From: Salvia splendens
Lineage: Eukaryota; Streptophyta; Magnoliopsida; Lamiales; Lamiaceae
Assembly (NCBI RefSeq): GCF_004379255.2
Contig: NC_056036.1
Location: 43,673,576 to 43,737,575 of the forward strand
Reading direction: 5' to 3'
Length of the DNA stretch: 64,000 nt
The notes below the pieces were generated by a model. That model did not search any database. It was not told the origin of the DNA and saw nothing but the letters and a program-made list of their open reading frames with translations. Made by a program: the position numbers and the translations under genes. Below are positions 35,180-48,132 of this stretch, one piece after another; positions within the stretch are counted from its first letter, which is position 1, and each line of letters opens with the position of its first letter.

Positions 35180-38100
35180 TGTCACGACCGCCCATACAAG
35201 GGGTACCACAAACGCGGCGATCGTGACCGACATGCATGGATTACAATTTAGAAGATCAACTTAATTAACTTAAAGAAAGGAAAACAACTTAGTTTAAAAA
35301 TTTTAAGGTTATATTTTTTTGAAAAGACATAAGAAAAATACATTCAAAAAGGACAACGGAAAAAAAATTAGACTTAAGAAATACAACCATTAATAACTAA
35401 AGTAAAACAAACATTTAACTTAAATCTCGAAGAATATCATTTTCAAAAGACAACGTAAACACTTGTTTAAAAACTAATCACCACCATACATGTTCAAACA
35501 CAAAGCATAAAGAAAAGATTAAAGTCTTGAGACATGGTTCAAGTTATAGAAGCGGAAAATACAGTTTAAGGAGAGTCAAGGACTACGCCTATGTATGACG
35601 ACACAACGTATCCTACGTTCTCAAGCCAGCTCAACATCCACCGCAACATCCCGCTCAACCTGCACATAAGAAAAATAATATGCAGGGCTGAGTACTTGTT
35701 GTACTCAATGGGCTCATGCCGAAAACATTTTAATAAGTTATGTCATCCATACCAGTGATCTCGAGTTTTATGTATTAAGAAAATCACGAGAAACACAAAA
35801 ATATTCAAGTCTGGCCAGACAATTTATCTCCCCACTTTTCACATCAATCCATCAATCACAATCACAGTGCGACAATAGTGTGGCCACACTATTCGCCCAC
35901 GAGACCGGCCGACTTGCAAGGACGGCTCACGATCCCACCAGTGTACACAGCCCGATAGGGTTTACGGCCCTACTCGGACCCGAATTCGTTTCACAACACA
36001 GCCATATAGCCTAACGGAGTAAACTCATACGAACTAGGCATCAGGCACACAATCTCATAACAAAAACATCATGGCATGACATAACAGTTAAACCACCCTT
36101 ATATCTCCACATAATATTTTTCGGAAAAGTAAAGAGGTTTGAAAAGAAAGCCCACCTCGTTCTCTTAGCAAAATCACAACCCAACTTAGCAACTCTCGAT
36201 CCTCGAGTTCACGAATACACAACACCATTGTCAACGACAACACAAGTCAGCCTCACACAACAACATATCACTATGCATGTCCTATCGTTTCTCTCTAATC
36301 GTTTTCCTCAATTTCCCAAACCCGACATACATCTCAAAGGTGTAAACACACGTAACACATTTCAACTTATCACAAGTGATTTCAACATTTAAGCACATTC
36401 CTTGGACATACATGCATCATACAATACTTTTAAACTTGAAAAATAAGTGTCATTTAATCAAGGCAGAAAACTGGCAGAATTGCGCGACCGTTTTGTAAAA
36501 ATCACTTTAAATTCACCCGACCTCAAAACATGCTAAATTTTGGTCACGATACAGAGGACACATTCAAGTTAATCCATGAAAATTTTCATATCGAAATCAC
36601 GTCATTTAGTCAGTCATATCATATATTGAACTCTCTGGTCGGAACATACAATTTCTGGCAGTATTGCGCAGTTCATTTGAAAAATTCACCATAAATTCAT
36701 ACGATGCCAAAAAAAAGCTGAAAATTTAAAACAATACAGAAGACACTTCAAATTTTCATATAGCTCAAGAATCACATCAATCGGAGGTCATTTGGTCAGA
36801 CAAAAAGAAAACGAAACATTTATGGCGAGAACTCACGTTTCTGGCAGATTTGCGCAGTCAACTTCAAAAATTTATTAAAAATTCATTTTTCGATAAAACG
36901 GGCTGAAATTCACACGAGACACAGAAAACATCTTGAAGTTTACTCAGTAAATATTTCATAGAAAAATTCGTTCGTTTGATGGGTCAATCACAGATCATAA
37001 GTCACTGGTCGTGCACCACAGATTTTCAGGTTCATAGATCGAAAATAGGGTTTTCATCTTCCATCAAACAAACATCGATTTTTCATGCTCGAACACACAT
37101 AATCATGCTTAAAAGTTTCTCACACACATATTTGCACATGAACTCACATCATTCACCAACTATTCCAATCCAACATCACATGATTTCAATCAAAAACACA
37201 ATATTATCAAAGTTCTTATGCAATCACACTTTCCCACCGATAAATTTTTCGATCTATTAATCCTACACCCTCTATATGCATGTAGGATTCAAGAATAATG
37301 TTTCAATGAAGAGATGAGAAGAAAAACTTAGTTATACCTTTTCGAATCACGAAAACGAACGGTAGGAACAAGGATGGAGGCGATTCGTCGAAACTCTTGA
37401 AAAATCCACTCCAATTGATGCAAGAAACAATGAGGGAAGAAGTTTTTGGAGAGGATGGAGAGTGAAGGGGGGAGGCACGAAATTTTGAGGGAGATGGGGG
37501 CTAGGGTTTAGTTTAGGTGTTTGTATAGGATTAGGTTAAAGTTTAAAGAATTATTTAATTAATTATGGAGGGATAACATAATGGCCAAATGAAATAAAAG
37601 TCCCATAATTAAAAGAATAAAATAGGCATGTAGGATGGGGAGGAATTCGAAAATTCCATGTAGAGCATAACAAGGAATTTATTTGGTATTTACTTGGAGA
37701 GAATATATTCACAACTTAGGAAATAAAAGTGAATATTCCATAAACAAGGGAACAAAATAAATTAAATCTCCAAGTAGGAAAATAATGAGGAAGGGACGAA
37801 AATTCCATAAGGAATTGCACAAGGAAATTATTTAAATCCTCAATTAAATAGAATAGGATTTAAATTTGGTAATTTCTTTATAGGAAAAGACTCCCATAAA
37901 ATAGGCAACAACTAAATAAATTTGCACAAGGAAATTAACCAAAATGGGGCGTGCGACACAAGGAAATATTCACATCCCCAATTAATTGACTTAGGTATTA
38001 ATTTGGTATTTCATTGAATAAAAGGGATTCCACAAAATAAGAAACAAATATATTCTCCTCTAAAAAATAGGGACACCGAAAATTGGCTTAATTAGCCACA

Positions 38101-38453
38101 AGGAAATAATTCAACTCTTAATTCAATTGGGGCGAGGGAATAAAATGTGGCAAGATTTAATTGGATTTAATTTGGATGAATATCCCAAAACAATTAATTA
38201 AATCCAAGAAAGAATAAATTCTCAATAATTGGAGGGGCCGACAATAGCCATTTTTTGGCTAGAACAAGATGCATGATTTTATTTAAATTGACTCCCCACA
38301 TTAAAATCTAATTAGCACTTCATTCCAATTCCCCCATGATGATTTATTCCACATAACCAAACTCAAACACGTAGCAACAATTTAAATTTCATAAATGAAA
38401 TTTCCAACCGACATTTATTAAATAAAGGTCATACAAATTTTTGGGATGTTACA
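35180..38453 (-). repeat. Outer LTR 1 (3' LTR in element sense)
   Basis: 3274 bp, from TGTCACGACC on the plus strand to GGGATGTTACA. Differs from LTR 2 at roughly 15-20 sites by eye. ORFs within it (for example 36976-37260) are not conserved proteins. Confidence 0.9.
35689..35707. other. LTR hairpin (outer LTR 1)
   Basis: TGAGTAC-TTGTT-GTACTCA: a perfect 7-bp stem, in a block conserved between the outer and nested LTR families. Equivalent sites: 44802-44820, 46088-46108, 51027-51047. Confidence 0.6.
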
Positions 38454-38468
38454 TCCTTCCCCTCTTAA
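38454..38468 (-). other. Polypurine tract, outer element
   Basis: Minus strand reads TTAAGAGGGGAAGGA directly before TGTAACATCCC, the start of the 3' LTR. Primer for plus-strand synthesis. Confidence 0.75.
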
Positions 38469-38498
38469 CAGAAATTTCGTCCCGAAATTTTGATTGCC

Positions 38499-39044
38499 TC
38501 ACATAAACGACTCGGGGTATTTTTCTTTCATACTTTCTTCTAACTCCCACGTGGCTTCCTTGGGACCATGGTGTTTCCACAACACTTTCACTGATGCTAT
38601 CGACTTGTTTCGCAACTCTTGCACCTTCCGATCTAGGATTGCCTCGGGCCTTTCCTCGTAGTTCATGTCGGGGGTTAGGATCACCTCCTCTTGATGAATC
38701 GCATGCTTGGGGTCGAATACATACTTGCGCAAGTGCGACACATGGAACACGTTGTGCACATTCCCAAAACTGGGAGGTAACGATAAACGGTACGCTACAG
38801 GACCTACTTCATCGATAATCTCGTACGGCCATACAAAACGCGGTTTCAACTTGCCCTTCATTCCAAACCTCACAACTTCTTTCGTCGGGGATACTTTCAA
38901 GAACACTTTGTCACTAATGTCGAATTTAATTTCCGTTCGACGCACGTCGGCATACGACTTCTGCCTATCTTGAGCTTCCTTGATCCTTGTGCGGATTTGA
39001 TGCACAATTTCGGTCATCTCCCTTATAGCGTCGGGTCCTAACAT
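38499..39044 (-). pseudogene. Integrase C-terminus with chromodomain, pol copy 1
   Basis: 181-residue frame continuing integrase after an in-frame TAA. Contains GKLKPRFVWPYEI, the conserved HNVFHVSHLRKY, and a C-terminal chromodomain (VKVLWKHH, then ATWELEESM). In chromoviruses this module directs integration to chromatin. The stop sits between CQSPF and WDEVGERK. Confidence 0.85.
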
Positions 39045-39068
39045 CTTCCTCTCGCCAACTTCATCCCA

Positions 39069-39668
39069 TTAAAATGGAGATTGACACTTCCTGCCATACA
39101 AGGCTTCATATGAAGCCATATCGATCGTCGCTTGATAGCTATTGTTGTAGGCGAATTCAACCAACGGTAGAACAGTTTCCCAACTTTTCTCTCGATCTAG
39201 GACAACGGCTCGCAACATATCCTCAAGTGTCTGAATCGTCATCTCTGATTGCTCGTCCGATTGCGGGTGATAAGCAGTGCTGAAGTTCAGTTGCGTGCCC
39301 AATTCTCGTTGCAAACTCATCCAAGACTTTGATGTGAACTTCGTATCGCGGTCTGACACAATGGTCTTTGGCACTCCATGCAATCGCACAATCTCATTCA
39401 CGTAGAGATTAGCTAACTTATCCGCGCCATAAGTAACTCGAATTGGTAAAAAGTGCGCGCTCTTAGTTAGTCGATCGATGATCACCCAAATTGCGGTGTT
39501 GCCCTTCTGTGACTTTGGCAAACCCGTCACGAAATCCATAGCTAGATGCTCCCACTTCCATTCGGGAATTTTGAGTGGTTGCAACTTCCCATATGGCCGT
39601 TGGTGTAAGGCCTTCACTTGTTGACATGCTAGACATCGTTCCACATACGACGCTACGTCTCCTTTCAT
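39069..39668 (-). pseudogene. Integrase catalytic core, pol copy 1
   Basis: 199 residues: CLACQQVK (Cys pair of the HHCC finger), catalytic Asp in AMDFVTGLP, second Asp in IVSDRDTKF, and the Glu region in QSDEQSEMTIQTLEDML. Ends in TAA after GRKCQSPF. The upstream end of integrase is disrupted by stops at 39670-39880. Confidence 0.85.
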
Positions 39669-39880
39669 TCCATTCCACCAAAAACGTTGCTACAAATCTC
39701 GATACATCTTCGTGCTTCTGGGGTGTGCAGTGTAAGGCTTGTCGTGTGCTTCACTCAAAATCTCATCTTTTAGCGCCTCATCGCTCGGCACACACAATCG
39801 TCCATCATACGTCAAGGCATTATCCGCCTCCTCACGGTAATGATCAAGCTTCTCGGCTCTTACCTTCGCACGTAATTATT

Positions 39881-40588
39881 TCAACTTCTCATCACGTCGC
39901 TGGGTTCTATGAGCTTGGTTCTCAAATTTGGCTCAATCACTAGCGTCGCCAATCTCGCTTCTACTGTCTCGGGCGCTCTCACTATCTCCAATCTCATTCT
40001 GACAAATTCGCGAATCAACGCTTCCTCTTGCGTTAGGAAATAAGCCAATTGCGGTTGGTTCTTCCTACTCAAAGCATCGGCTACTACGTTTGCCTTGCCC
40101 GGGTGGTAGTGAATACCACAGTCATAATCTTTCACAATCTCTAACCAACGTTGTTGTCGCATGTTCAGCTCCTTCTGCTCAAAGAAATACTTGAGACTTT
40201 TGTGATCTGTATATATTTCGCATCTCACTCCATAGAGATGATGTCTCCAAATTTTCAGTGCATGCACTACTGCCGCTAACTCCAAGTCGTGAGTCGGAAA
40301 ATCCAATTCATTCTGTCTCAACTGTCGGGAAGCGTATGCTATCACTTTTCCATCTTGCATCAACACACATCCAAGTCCTACTTTCGATGCTTCCGTATAG
40401 ACGGCGAAGTCTTTGTCGGTTGCCGGCATAGCTAGAACTGGTGCTGTCGTCAACTTCTCCTTCAATAGTTGGAAACTCGCCTCGCACTCCGGCGTCCAAA
40501 CTACTTTGATTACTTTCTTTAACAGTTGCATCATCGGTCTCGCAATCTTAGAGAATCCTTCAATGAATCGTCGATAGTATCCCGCCAA
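39881..40588 (-). pseudogene. RNase H domain, pol copy 1
   Basis: Frame shows [15 protein letters not shown] (RT connection), then [41 protein letters not shown] and ADALSRKNQ. The first catalytic Asp of the usual YTDAS is Glu here, which should damage RNase H. Separated from RT by a frameshift near 40600. Confidence 0.85.
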
Positions 40589-40607
40589 TCCTAAGAAGCT
40601 GCGGATT

Positions 40608-41435
40608 TCACTTTGGCGTTTTCAGAGTTTTCCAATTCTGCACGGCCTCGACCTCTGCTGGGTCTACTTGAATTCCATTTGCCGTCACAATATGACCAAG
40701 AAAGTTCACTCGAGTCAACCAAAACTCACACTTACTAAACTTGGCATAAAGCTTCTCCTTTCGCAACGTTTCCAACACTGTTTGTAGATGCCATCCATGT
40801 TCCTCCTCGTTCTTCGAGTATACTAAAACATCGTCGATGAAGACTAACACCAACTTGTCAAGGTACTCGTGAAATACTCGGTTCATCAAGTCCATGAAGA
40901 CGGCAGGGGCATTAGTCAGCCAAAATGGCCTCACGACGAATTCATAATGGCCATAGCGAGTGCGAAAAGCAGTCTTAGGCACATCCTCTCGTCGGACCTT
41001 TAGTTGATGATACCCTGATCTCAAATCCATTTTCGAGAATACGCCCGCTCCTCGAAGTTGGTCAAACAAGTCATCAATTCTTGGCAGTCGGTACTTATTC
41101 CTCAAGGTCAACTTGTTGAGCTCACGATAGTCGATGCACATCCTCATCGTTCCATCCTTTTTCTTTACGAACAACACAGGCGCTCCCCATGGTGATACAC
41201 TAGGTCGGATAAATCCCAAATCTAGCAGTTCTTGCAACTGAATCTTCAATTCAGCCAAATCTTTAGGGGCCATTCGGTATGGTGCTTTCGATACTGGCGC
41301 AGATCCAGGTTCTAAGTCAAAGGTAAACTCTACCTGTCCGTCGGGTGGCGGTCCTGGCAAAGCTTTGGGAAAATCTCGTACTACTGCCACGTCTTCCACT
41401 TTCAAATCCTTCTTTTCATCTCCGTTCAAGTACAC
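40608..41435 (-). pseudogene. Reverse transcriptase, pol copy 1
   Basis: 275-residue frame with [29 protein letters not shown], and the active-site FIDDVLVYS with both Asp retained. PFWLTNAP has Trp in place of the usual Gly. Ends at a frameshift after NWKTLKTPK. Confidence 0.9.
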
Positions 41436-41700
41436 AAGATACGCCGGACGCCCTTATCTTATCATCGTGGTCGCTTGTAATGCGGAGATTATGGAAGTTT
41501 GTCGGTTCAGGGAGATCCCAAACAAGATAGTTGGCTCTTCGCCCGGGGCTTGAAGAGAAATCTGTCTCTCTTTTACAGTGAATCGTTGCGTGGTTCTCGG
41601 TAAGCCAATCCATTCCCAAAATTATGTCAACGCTCTCCAAGGCATGACGTGTAAAAGTCGAGCTACTACTCTTAACTCTCCTAACACAAACTTTAGTCAA
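41416..41700 (-). pseudogene. Retropepsin-like fragment, pol copy 1
   Basis: Contains VDIILGMDWL and NHATIHCK, the second half of a Ty3/gypsy aspartic protease. The catalytic DTG/DSG part upstream is missing; the frame differs from RT. Confidence 0.7.
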
Positions 41701-44274
41701 ACAGTCTTAACTTGGATATGAACCGATTTTGAAATATAACAATTGGTTATGATCATCCCCACGGAGCTTGAAAGAACATAAGATAGGTCATGAATATGGG
41801 ATGAAATCAAACAAATGTCAATTCTCATAGTAGGCTACCAAAAGATAACTCAGTTGTTCGACCAAATTTGGAAGGTCCACACATCAATGGATAATGACTT
41901 AAAGGGTTGAAGAAAAGAAATGATCAGTTGCATGAGGATTGAGAAATATAGGCAGTTGTCACAAAGCGGTACTGATCATGGTTCAAGGAAAATCATAATA
42001 TGGACTGACAGAATCACATCAATAGGTTCATAAGTTTGTGAAAGGCAATCAAAGTCAAAGGGGTTATTGAAAACAAAAAAATCAAGTGGATTAAGTTTGT
42101 TAAGGCATGGAACAAAATGTAGGCCTTAACTTCATTTTGTAGAAAGAAAGGTTCTATTATGGAAAGGATACATGAACTGAACCCAAAAGAATTTCACTCT
42201 GTAAGGAAGAACTTGACACAGACATGGTGACAAAATAAAAGGCTAAACAAAAGTTCGAAGAAGAATATCCCAATAGAAAACATGTCTGTGAAACGTGATT
42301 ATATTGAAGGACGTAACTGCAAGCAGCCTTAGGAATGAAGCTCAATAGCAAAGGCTCACAGAGTCAAAGTATGGTCCGTATAGATAATAGATCAAAGAAG
42401 ACTACAATCAATCCAAGTGTCCAAAGTTATGAAGGCAACACCACTTTCCAAGAAGTGAAAGTGAGTTAAGACTCAATGGAGGAAAAGAAACAATATGCAT
42501 CACTTGCAAGGGGTGAATGAAACAAGCTGTTAAATAGACAATGGCTCACGGCTATTTGAAAGGTCCTGAAAGATAACTTCTTATAATCCAAGTAAGAACT
42601 GTTGACTAGAATAGTTTGTTCCACCTATTAAAGTCGCACCTCCTTGTTCATCTTTCGCAAGCCGAAACTGGTAATATCGCTCTAAGAACTGTGGATTCCA
42701 CACTGAGATTCTTCGTGTCATTACCATAATAACGATAGTTGAAATCCATATCTTCATAAAATTCTTTGCCTGTCATAATGACTATCCTCGTATGACATGG
42801 TTATCATCCTCGTGCTCCTTAGCAGGGTATGGAGATCATCTCCATCGTGCTTCCACTTACGCAAGATTAAACTATACTAATTTAAATTGCGAGTATGATC
42901 GCTCGTCGTTGCATGAAAATATCTCTTAGCATCAGTTCTTCTTGTCTCGCACCTTGACTTAAGCATTTGCCTTAACTTTCATATTCTCGTACGTTTCATT
43001 GCTCAGAGAAGCAATAGTTAAGTTTTCAACTTAGAACTACGATTCACACGGTCAACTAGGCTTATATTTTAGTTACTCTAAGTTCACCACACAATTCATC
43101 ATCTCATAGATCATCATCTACTTCAATTTACGTCATTCATACCCCAAGATAAACACACCACATTTTCACTTCCCACAGCAAAACACTTTCGAACTTCACA
43201 TTATGTTCAAAACTTTTGAAACAAAATTTCTTTACACTTTCTCACTTTCCTAAAAATTTTCCACATCTCACTTTTAAAGTAAAAGTTTTGACTCAAACTA
43301 AATCGTAATTTCGCATCAACTTTCATCATTCGTATAAAACATTCCATAGAATAACACATCATACCTCGCACCTCATAACATACATAACATCACACTTCCA
43401 CAGCTCAATTTTCCAAACGAAGTAAATTTTTTTGTCGAAACTTTTTTTTTTTTTAACAAATCATAAACACCACAATTTCCATTGATCAATTAATTTCCTC
43501 AAAAGAAACATATTTTTATTTAAAAAAAATTCTAACAACTTTCCACAACATAAATATTTTTCCTCAACCATACTCTACTAGAACAACTAGTCATTAATAT
43601 CGCAAAACAATCAACCTCAAAATCATTTTCCCATTTTTTTTTCTACATGTCTAACACCATGCAAATCTTTCAAAACTCATAACGCATTTGTATTCCAGAC
43701 AAAACACTCATGCACTTCGCATATATGGTTGAAACAACATTTTTAGTTACTCATCTTTTCTCATAAATTTCAACATTCTCAAAACAACTCATCAATTGTC
43801 ATTTTTTATGTAAAACACTCCATCTTCCTATGTTTGCATGCTTACATCGTAGAACTTTCACACATAACACATATTTACGACATTATGTCACTCATGCTCA
43901 TGTTCCACATAAGTATACCAGAACAATATCACATTCTTACATACGACACGTGTTTAGATCATCTCACAAATCATGCTCACATTCAACTTCTTTACGTCAT
44001 CACATCATTTATTCACGAATTTGAACATGAGAATCACATCACATCATCACGTAATTACATGCTCATGCATTCTTTTGCCCAAACCATCCTCATCATATCA
44101 TAAAGTTTATACCTCGTTCTCATATTTCATCAACAACTTTAAAACATACCTCACTTTCCTTGGTTGAGTGTGATGCTTTGGATGTTGAGCCTTCGTGACA
44201 CTTCTAGTCAATAAGGGTTCACTAACTTAGACTTAAAGTGAAAGAAGACTCTCGGACCAGAGCGAAAGAACAAA
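41701..44274 (-). other. Non-coding internal region in place of gag
   Basis: Between the primer site and the protease remnant, where gag should lie, no gag, zinc knuckle or long ORF is found. 41684-43060 aligns to 48920-50420 of the nested element, so this non-coding filler is shared by both families. Confidence 0.7.
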
Positions 44275-44286
44275 GCTCTGATACCA
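44275..44286 (-). other. Primer binding site, outer element
   Basis: Minus strand TGGTATCAGAGC, complementary to the 3' end of initiator Met tRNA, three bases from the LTR end. Confidence 0.85.
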
Positions 44287-44289
44287 CTC

Positions 44290-45722
44290 TGTCACGACCG
44301 CCCATACAAGGGGTACCACAAACGCGGCGATCGTGACCGACATGCATGGATTACAATTTAGAAGATCAACTTAATTAACTTAAAGAAAGGAAAACAACTT
44401 AGTTTAAAAATTTTAAGGTTATATTTTTTTTTTGAAAAGACATAAGAAAAATACATTAAAAAAGGACAACGGAAAAAAAATTAGACTTAAGAAATACAAC
44501 CATTAATAACTAAAGTAAAACAAACATTTAACTTAAATCTCGAAGAATATCATTTTCAAAAGACAACGTAAACACTTGTTTAAAAACTAATCACCACCAT
44601 ACATGTTCAAACACAAAGCATAAAGAAAAGATTAAAGTCTTGAGACATGGTTCAAGTTATAGCAGCGGAAAATACAGTTTAAGGAGAGTCAAGGACTACG
44701 CCTATGTATGACGACACAACGTATCCTACGTTCTCAAGCCAGCTCAACATCCACCGCAACATCCCGCTCAACCTGCACATAAGAAAAATAATATGCAGGG
44801 CTGAGTACTTGTTGTACTCAATGGGCTCATGCCGAAAACATTTTAATAAGTTATGTCATCCATACCAGTGATCTCGAGTTTTATGTATTAAGAAAATCAC
44901 GAGAAACACAAAAATATTCAAGTCTGGCCAGACAATTTATCTCCCCACTTTTCACATCAATCCATCAATCACAATCACAGTGCGACAATAGTGTGGCCAC
45001 ACTATTCGCCCACGAGACCGGCCGACTTGCAAGGACGGCTCACGATCCCACCAGTGTACATAGCCCGATAGGGTTTACGGCCCTACTCGGACCCGAATTC
45101 GTTTCACAACACAGCCATATAGCCTAACGGAGTAAACTCATACGAACTAGGCATCAGGCACACAATCTCATAACAAAAACATCATGGCATGACATAACAG
45201 TTAAACCACCCTTATATCTCCACATAATATTTTTCGGAAAAGTAAAGAGGTTTGAAAAGAAAGCCCACCTCGTTCTCTTAGCAAAATCACAACCCAACTT
45301 AGCAACTCTCGATCCTCGAGTTCACGAATACACAACACCCTTGTCAACGACAACACAAGTCAGCCTCACACAACAACATATCACTATGCATGTCCTATCG
45401 TTTCTCTCTCATCGTTTTCCTCAATTTCCCAAACCCGACATACATCTCAAAGGTGTAAACACACGTAACACATTTCAACTTATCACAAGTGATTTCAACA
45501 TTTAAGCACATTCCTTGGACATACATGCATCATACAATACTTTTAAACTTGAAAAATAAGTGTCATTTAATCAAGGCAGAAAACTGGCAGAACTGCGCGA
45601 CCGTTTTGTAAAAATCACTTTAAATTCACCCGACCTCAAAATATGCTAAATTTTGGTCACGATACAGAGGACACATTCAAGTTCATCCATGAAAATTTTC
45701 ATATCGAAATCACGTCATTTAG
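44290..45722 (-). repeat. Outer LTR 2, left part
   Basis: Matches 35180-36612. Interrupted at 45722 by the nested element; TTTAG (45718-45722) is the target site. Confidence 0.9.
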
Positions 45723-48132
45723 TGTCACGCCCGCATTTTCTAAGGATAGAAAACACGGTTGATCGCGACTAGGGGAGGGTTAAAGAAGCGGGGAAGAAAG
45801 GGGAAAACAACACAAATCGACAATAGCTCGAAACAAACGGGAATAGCTCAAATAAAATCAGAGTATTATTTCAACAATCAACAACTCCAAATGAAAATGT
45901 CTCAACAATACACGAACTCAAAAGAAACAATATTTAGCGGAAGCATTCGAGAGAAGAATTATATTATGTATGAAGACACAATATATTCGGAACATTTAAA
46001 ACAAACACAAATCTTTACAAGCTCTGCTCAACACCCACCGCGCTCGTCACAGCTCAACCTGCACATTTTAAAAAAAGAAATGCAGGGCTGAGTACTTGAT
46101 GCACTCAGTGGACTCATGCCGAAAACATTTTATAAAAATTATTTATCATGCCATTAACGAGTGACCTCGGGGTTTTAACTTTGAAAGGGCCCGAGTCACT
46201 AAAACATCTCACAAACATCATCATCATCATCATCAACCTCAACATTATCAACATCACCATACCATATCTGAACATACATGACAAGGAATGTGGCCACATT
46301 CCAAGCCACTAGACCGGCCAACTCAAAGAGATAGCGCACGATCTACGGGGTGTACACTAGCCTGAGTAGGGACTCACTCCCTAGTCAGACCCAAATTCGA
46401 TTAACCATACATGGCAAAAGCCACTTCAGATAGGTCCCATAGCAACTCAAAAATATGGCATGACAAACATATTTCGCAAAAATAAATATACTTAGGACAT
46501 AGTCCTTATTTAAAAAGAAATCCCACCTCGTTCTCTTAACTCCTCAACTCGTCTTTCCGCCGTTTTGTTTTCAAATAGCTTGCCAAAAATTCACCCTTTT
46601 TATGGAAGAACATAATATGCAAAAATTAGACTTTAGAGAACAAAACATTTAATTAAAATAATGCATGTATCCTTGTGATATTAGATCTTACCCTTCGACA
46701 TTACATAGAAAATTCTGAAATCCTCGTACATTAATCATAAGGTCAGCCGACTCTATCACAACAATATGATTCTTTAATTCAATCCGTGAAGCTCCTAGCT
46801 ACTGGCCCAAATCTTCCACTTAATTAGTTTAGCCCGAACTCAAATTAACTCCAATCCAAATCCTTTATCAAAACCCTCTGCCAAGATAAGCAATTTCCCA
46901 TTGGATTTACTAACCCATCACTACACATACCCCACTCTTCCGTCCCAAATTTAAAATAGAAAAGGCTGGGCAATGTGTAATCAAATTCCATAATAACAAC
47001 CACATCTCAAAATAATCTAAGGCCCAGTATTTAAAATAAATCCTTGGCCCAACAAGCAGCCCAAAACTATACTCCCTAACATCATTCTTCTTCTACACAT
47101 GATCTGTACGGCAGCATCTCTATCTCCCATCTCTCTTCCCCAAACTCCTCTCTTTACTCCTTCCTAAAATCACATCACATATTTCACTCTCCCTCAATCT
47201 TACATTCATCTTCTTCTCTAGAAACAACACCCATCTCTCTATTTCTTCTCCAATTCACACAAATCCCCAAATTGAGAAATCCCTCACCCCGTCGTCTCTC
47301 TCTCCGTCGCTCCACCAACACTCCATACCAGAGCCGTCGGCCATTCCTCCTCCGACGCTCGCTGCACTCCGGCGACATGGCATCGTCCGACTCCCTCCGT
47401 CGCTGGTTCTGCCGTCTCTGCTGGGGAGTGCTGCTGCTGGCCCCGTCCACGCCGTCGCTCGGAGCCGCTGTACCCGACGCCACTGCTGCCGTCGCCGTCG
47501 GGTTCGGTCACAGCAGCTGCGGTCAGCCACCGTCAGACCATCTCACGCCGGCGGCCTCTGCTGTTTCTCCGTCGCTGCACAGAGCCGTCGCCATCGCTGT
47601 CGGCTTCTCCGCCGGTTCGCCGGTTCACCGCCGATTCGTCACTGCTGCTCGGACAGTGAGAATTTGCCATCTCGACTTGGAAGTTTGTAGTCTTTCTAAT
47701 CTCTAATATGTAAAACTGCATTTGGTAAAATCTTCTTTGCACTCTCAATTTTTTTCTTTTTCTCTGGAATTATGGAAGTGGTGAAAAGGATTGTGATAGT
47801 GATCTGTGCACTGCATTTGTTGGGATTTCGATAGAGATCTTCTCTATATCCATTATTCTTGTTGCTATATTAATGGAAGAGTGGTAACTGATTTTGTGAA
47901 TGCAGTACGTGGTGAGGTATGGGTTTTGTGAACTGAAATGGGCTTTTAATAATTGGCTCCCTCAAGGAAAGAACTTCTTGATGGAAGAACGAATAGATCC
48001 TGGCCCAATTTCCGTTAAGAGCTTCAATTCATTCCATTAACTATCGAAAGAAATAAAGGTATAAAATCGAGTTAAATATTCAACGTTCTTCCACGGACAA
48101 AATAAAAATGGTAGAAAAGTCGGGGTATTACA
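45723..48132 (-). repeat. Nested element LTR 1
   Basis: 2410 bp, TGTCACGCCC to GGGGTATTACA. The degenerate polypurine tract GTTAAGATGGGTAGAT (minus strand) follows at 48133. Includes a GC-rich ORF tract at 47272-47706, read on both strands, of no known family. Confidence 0.9.
46088..46108. other. LTR hairpin (nested LTR 1)
   Basis: CTGAGTAC-TTGAT-GCACTCAG: 8-bp stem with one A-C mismatch. Same place in the LTR as the outer-element hairpin but with changed stem bases. Confidence 0.6.

Noticed and set aside
36976..37260. 94-codon ORF in outer LTR 1
   Set aside because: The equivalent frame in LTR 2 (53445-53648) is broken by an indel; not conserved as protein.
43830..44167. Overlapping plus-strand ORFs rich in His and Ser
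   Set aside because: Low-complexity CA-rich internal retrotransposon DNA, antisense to the element, without a family match.
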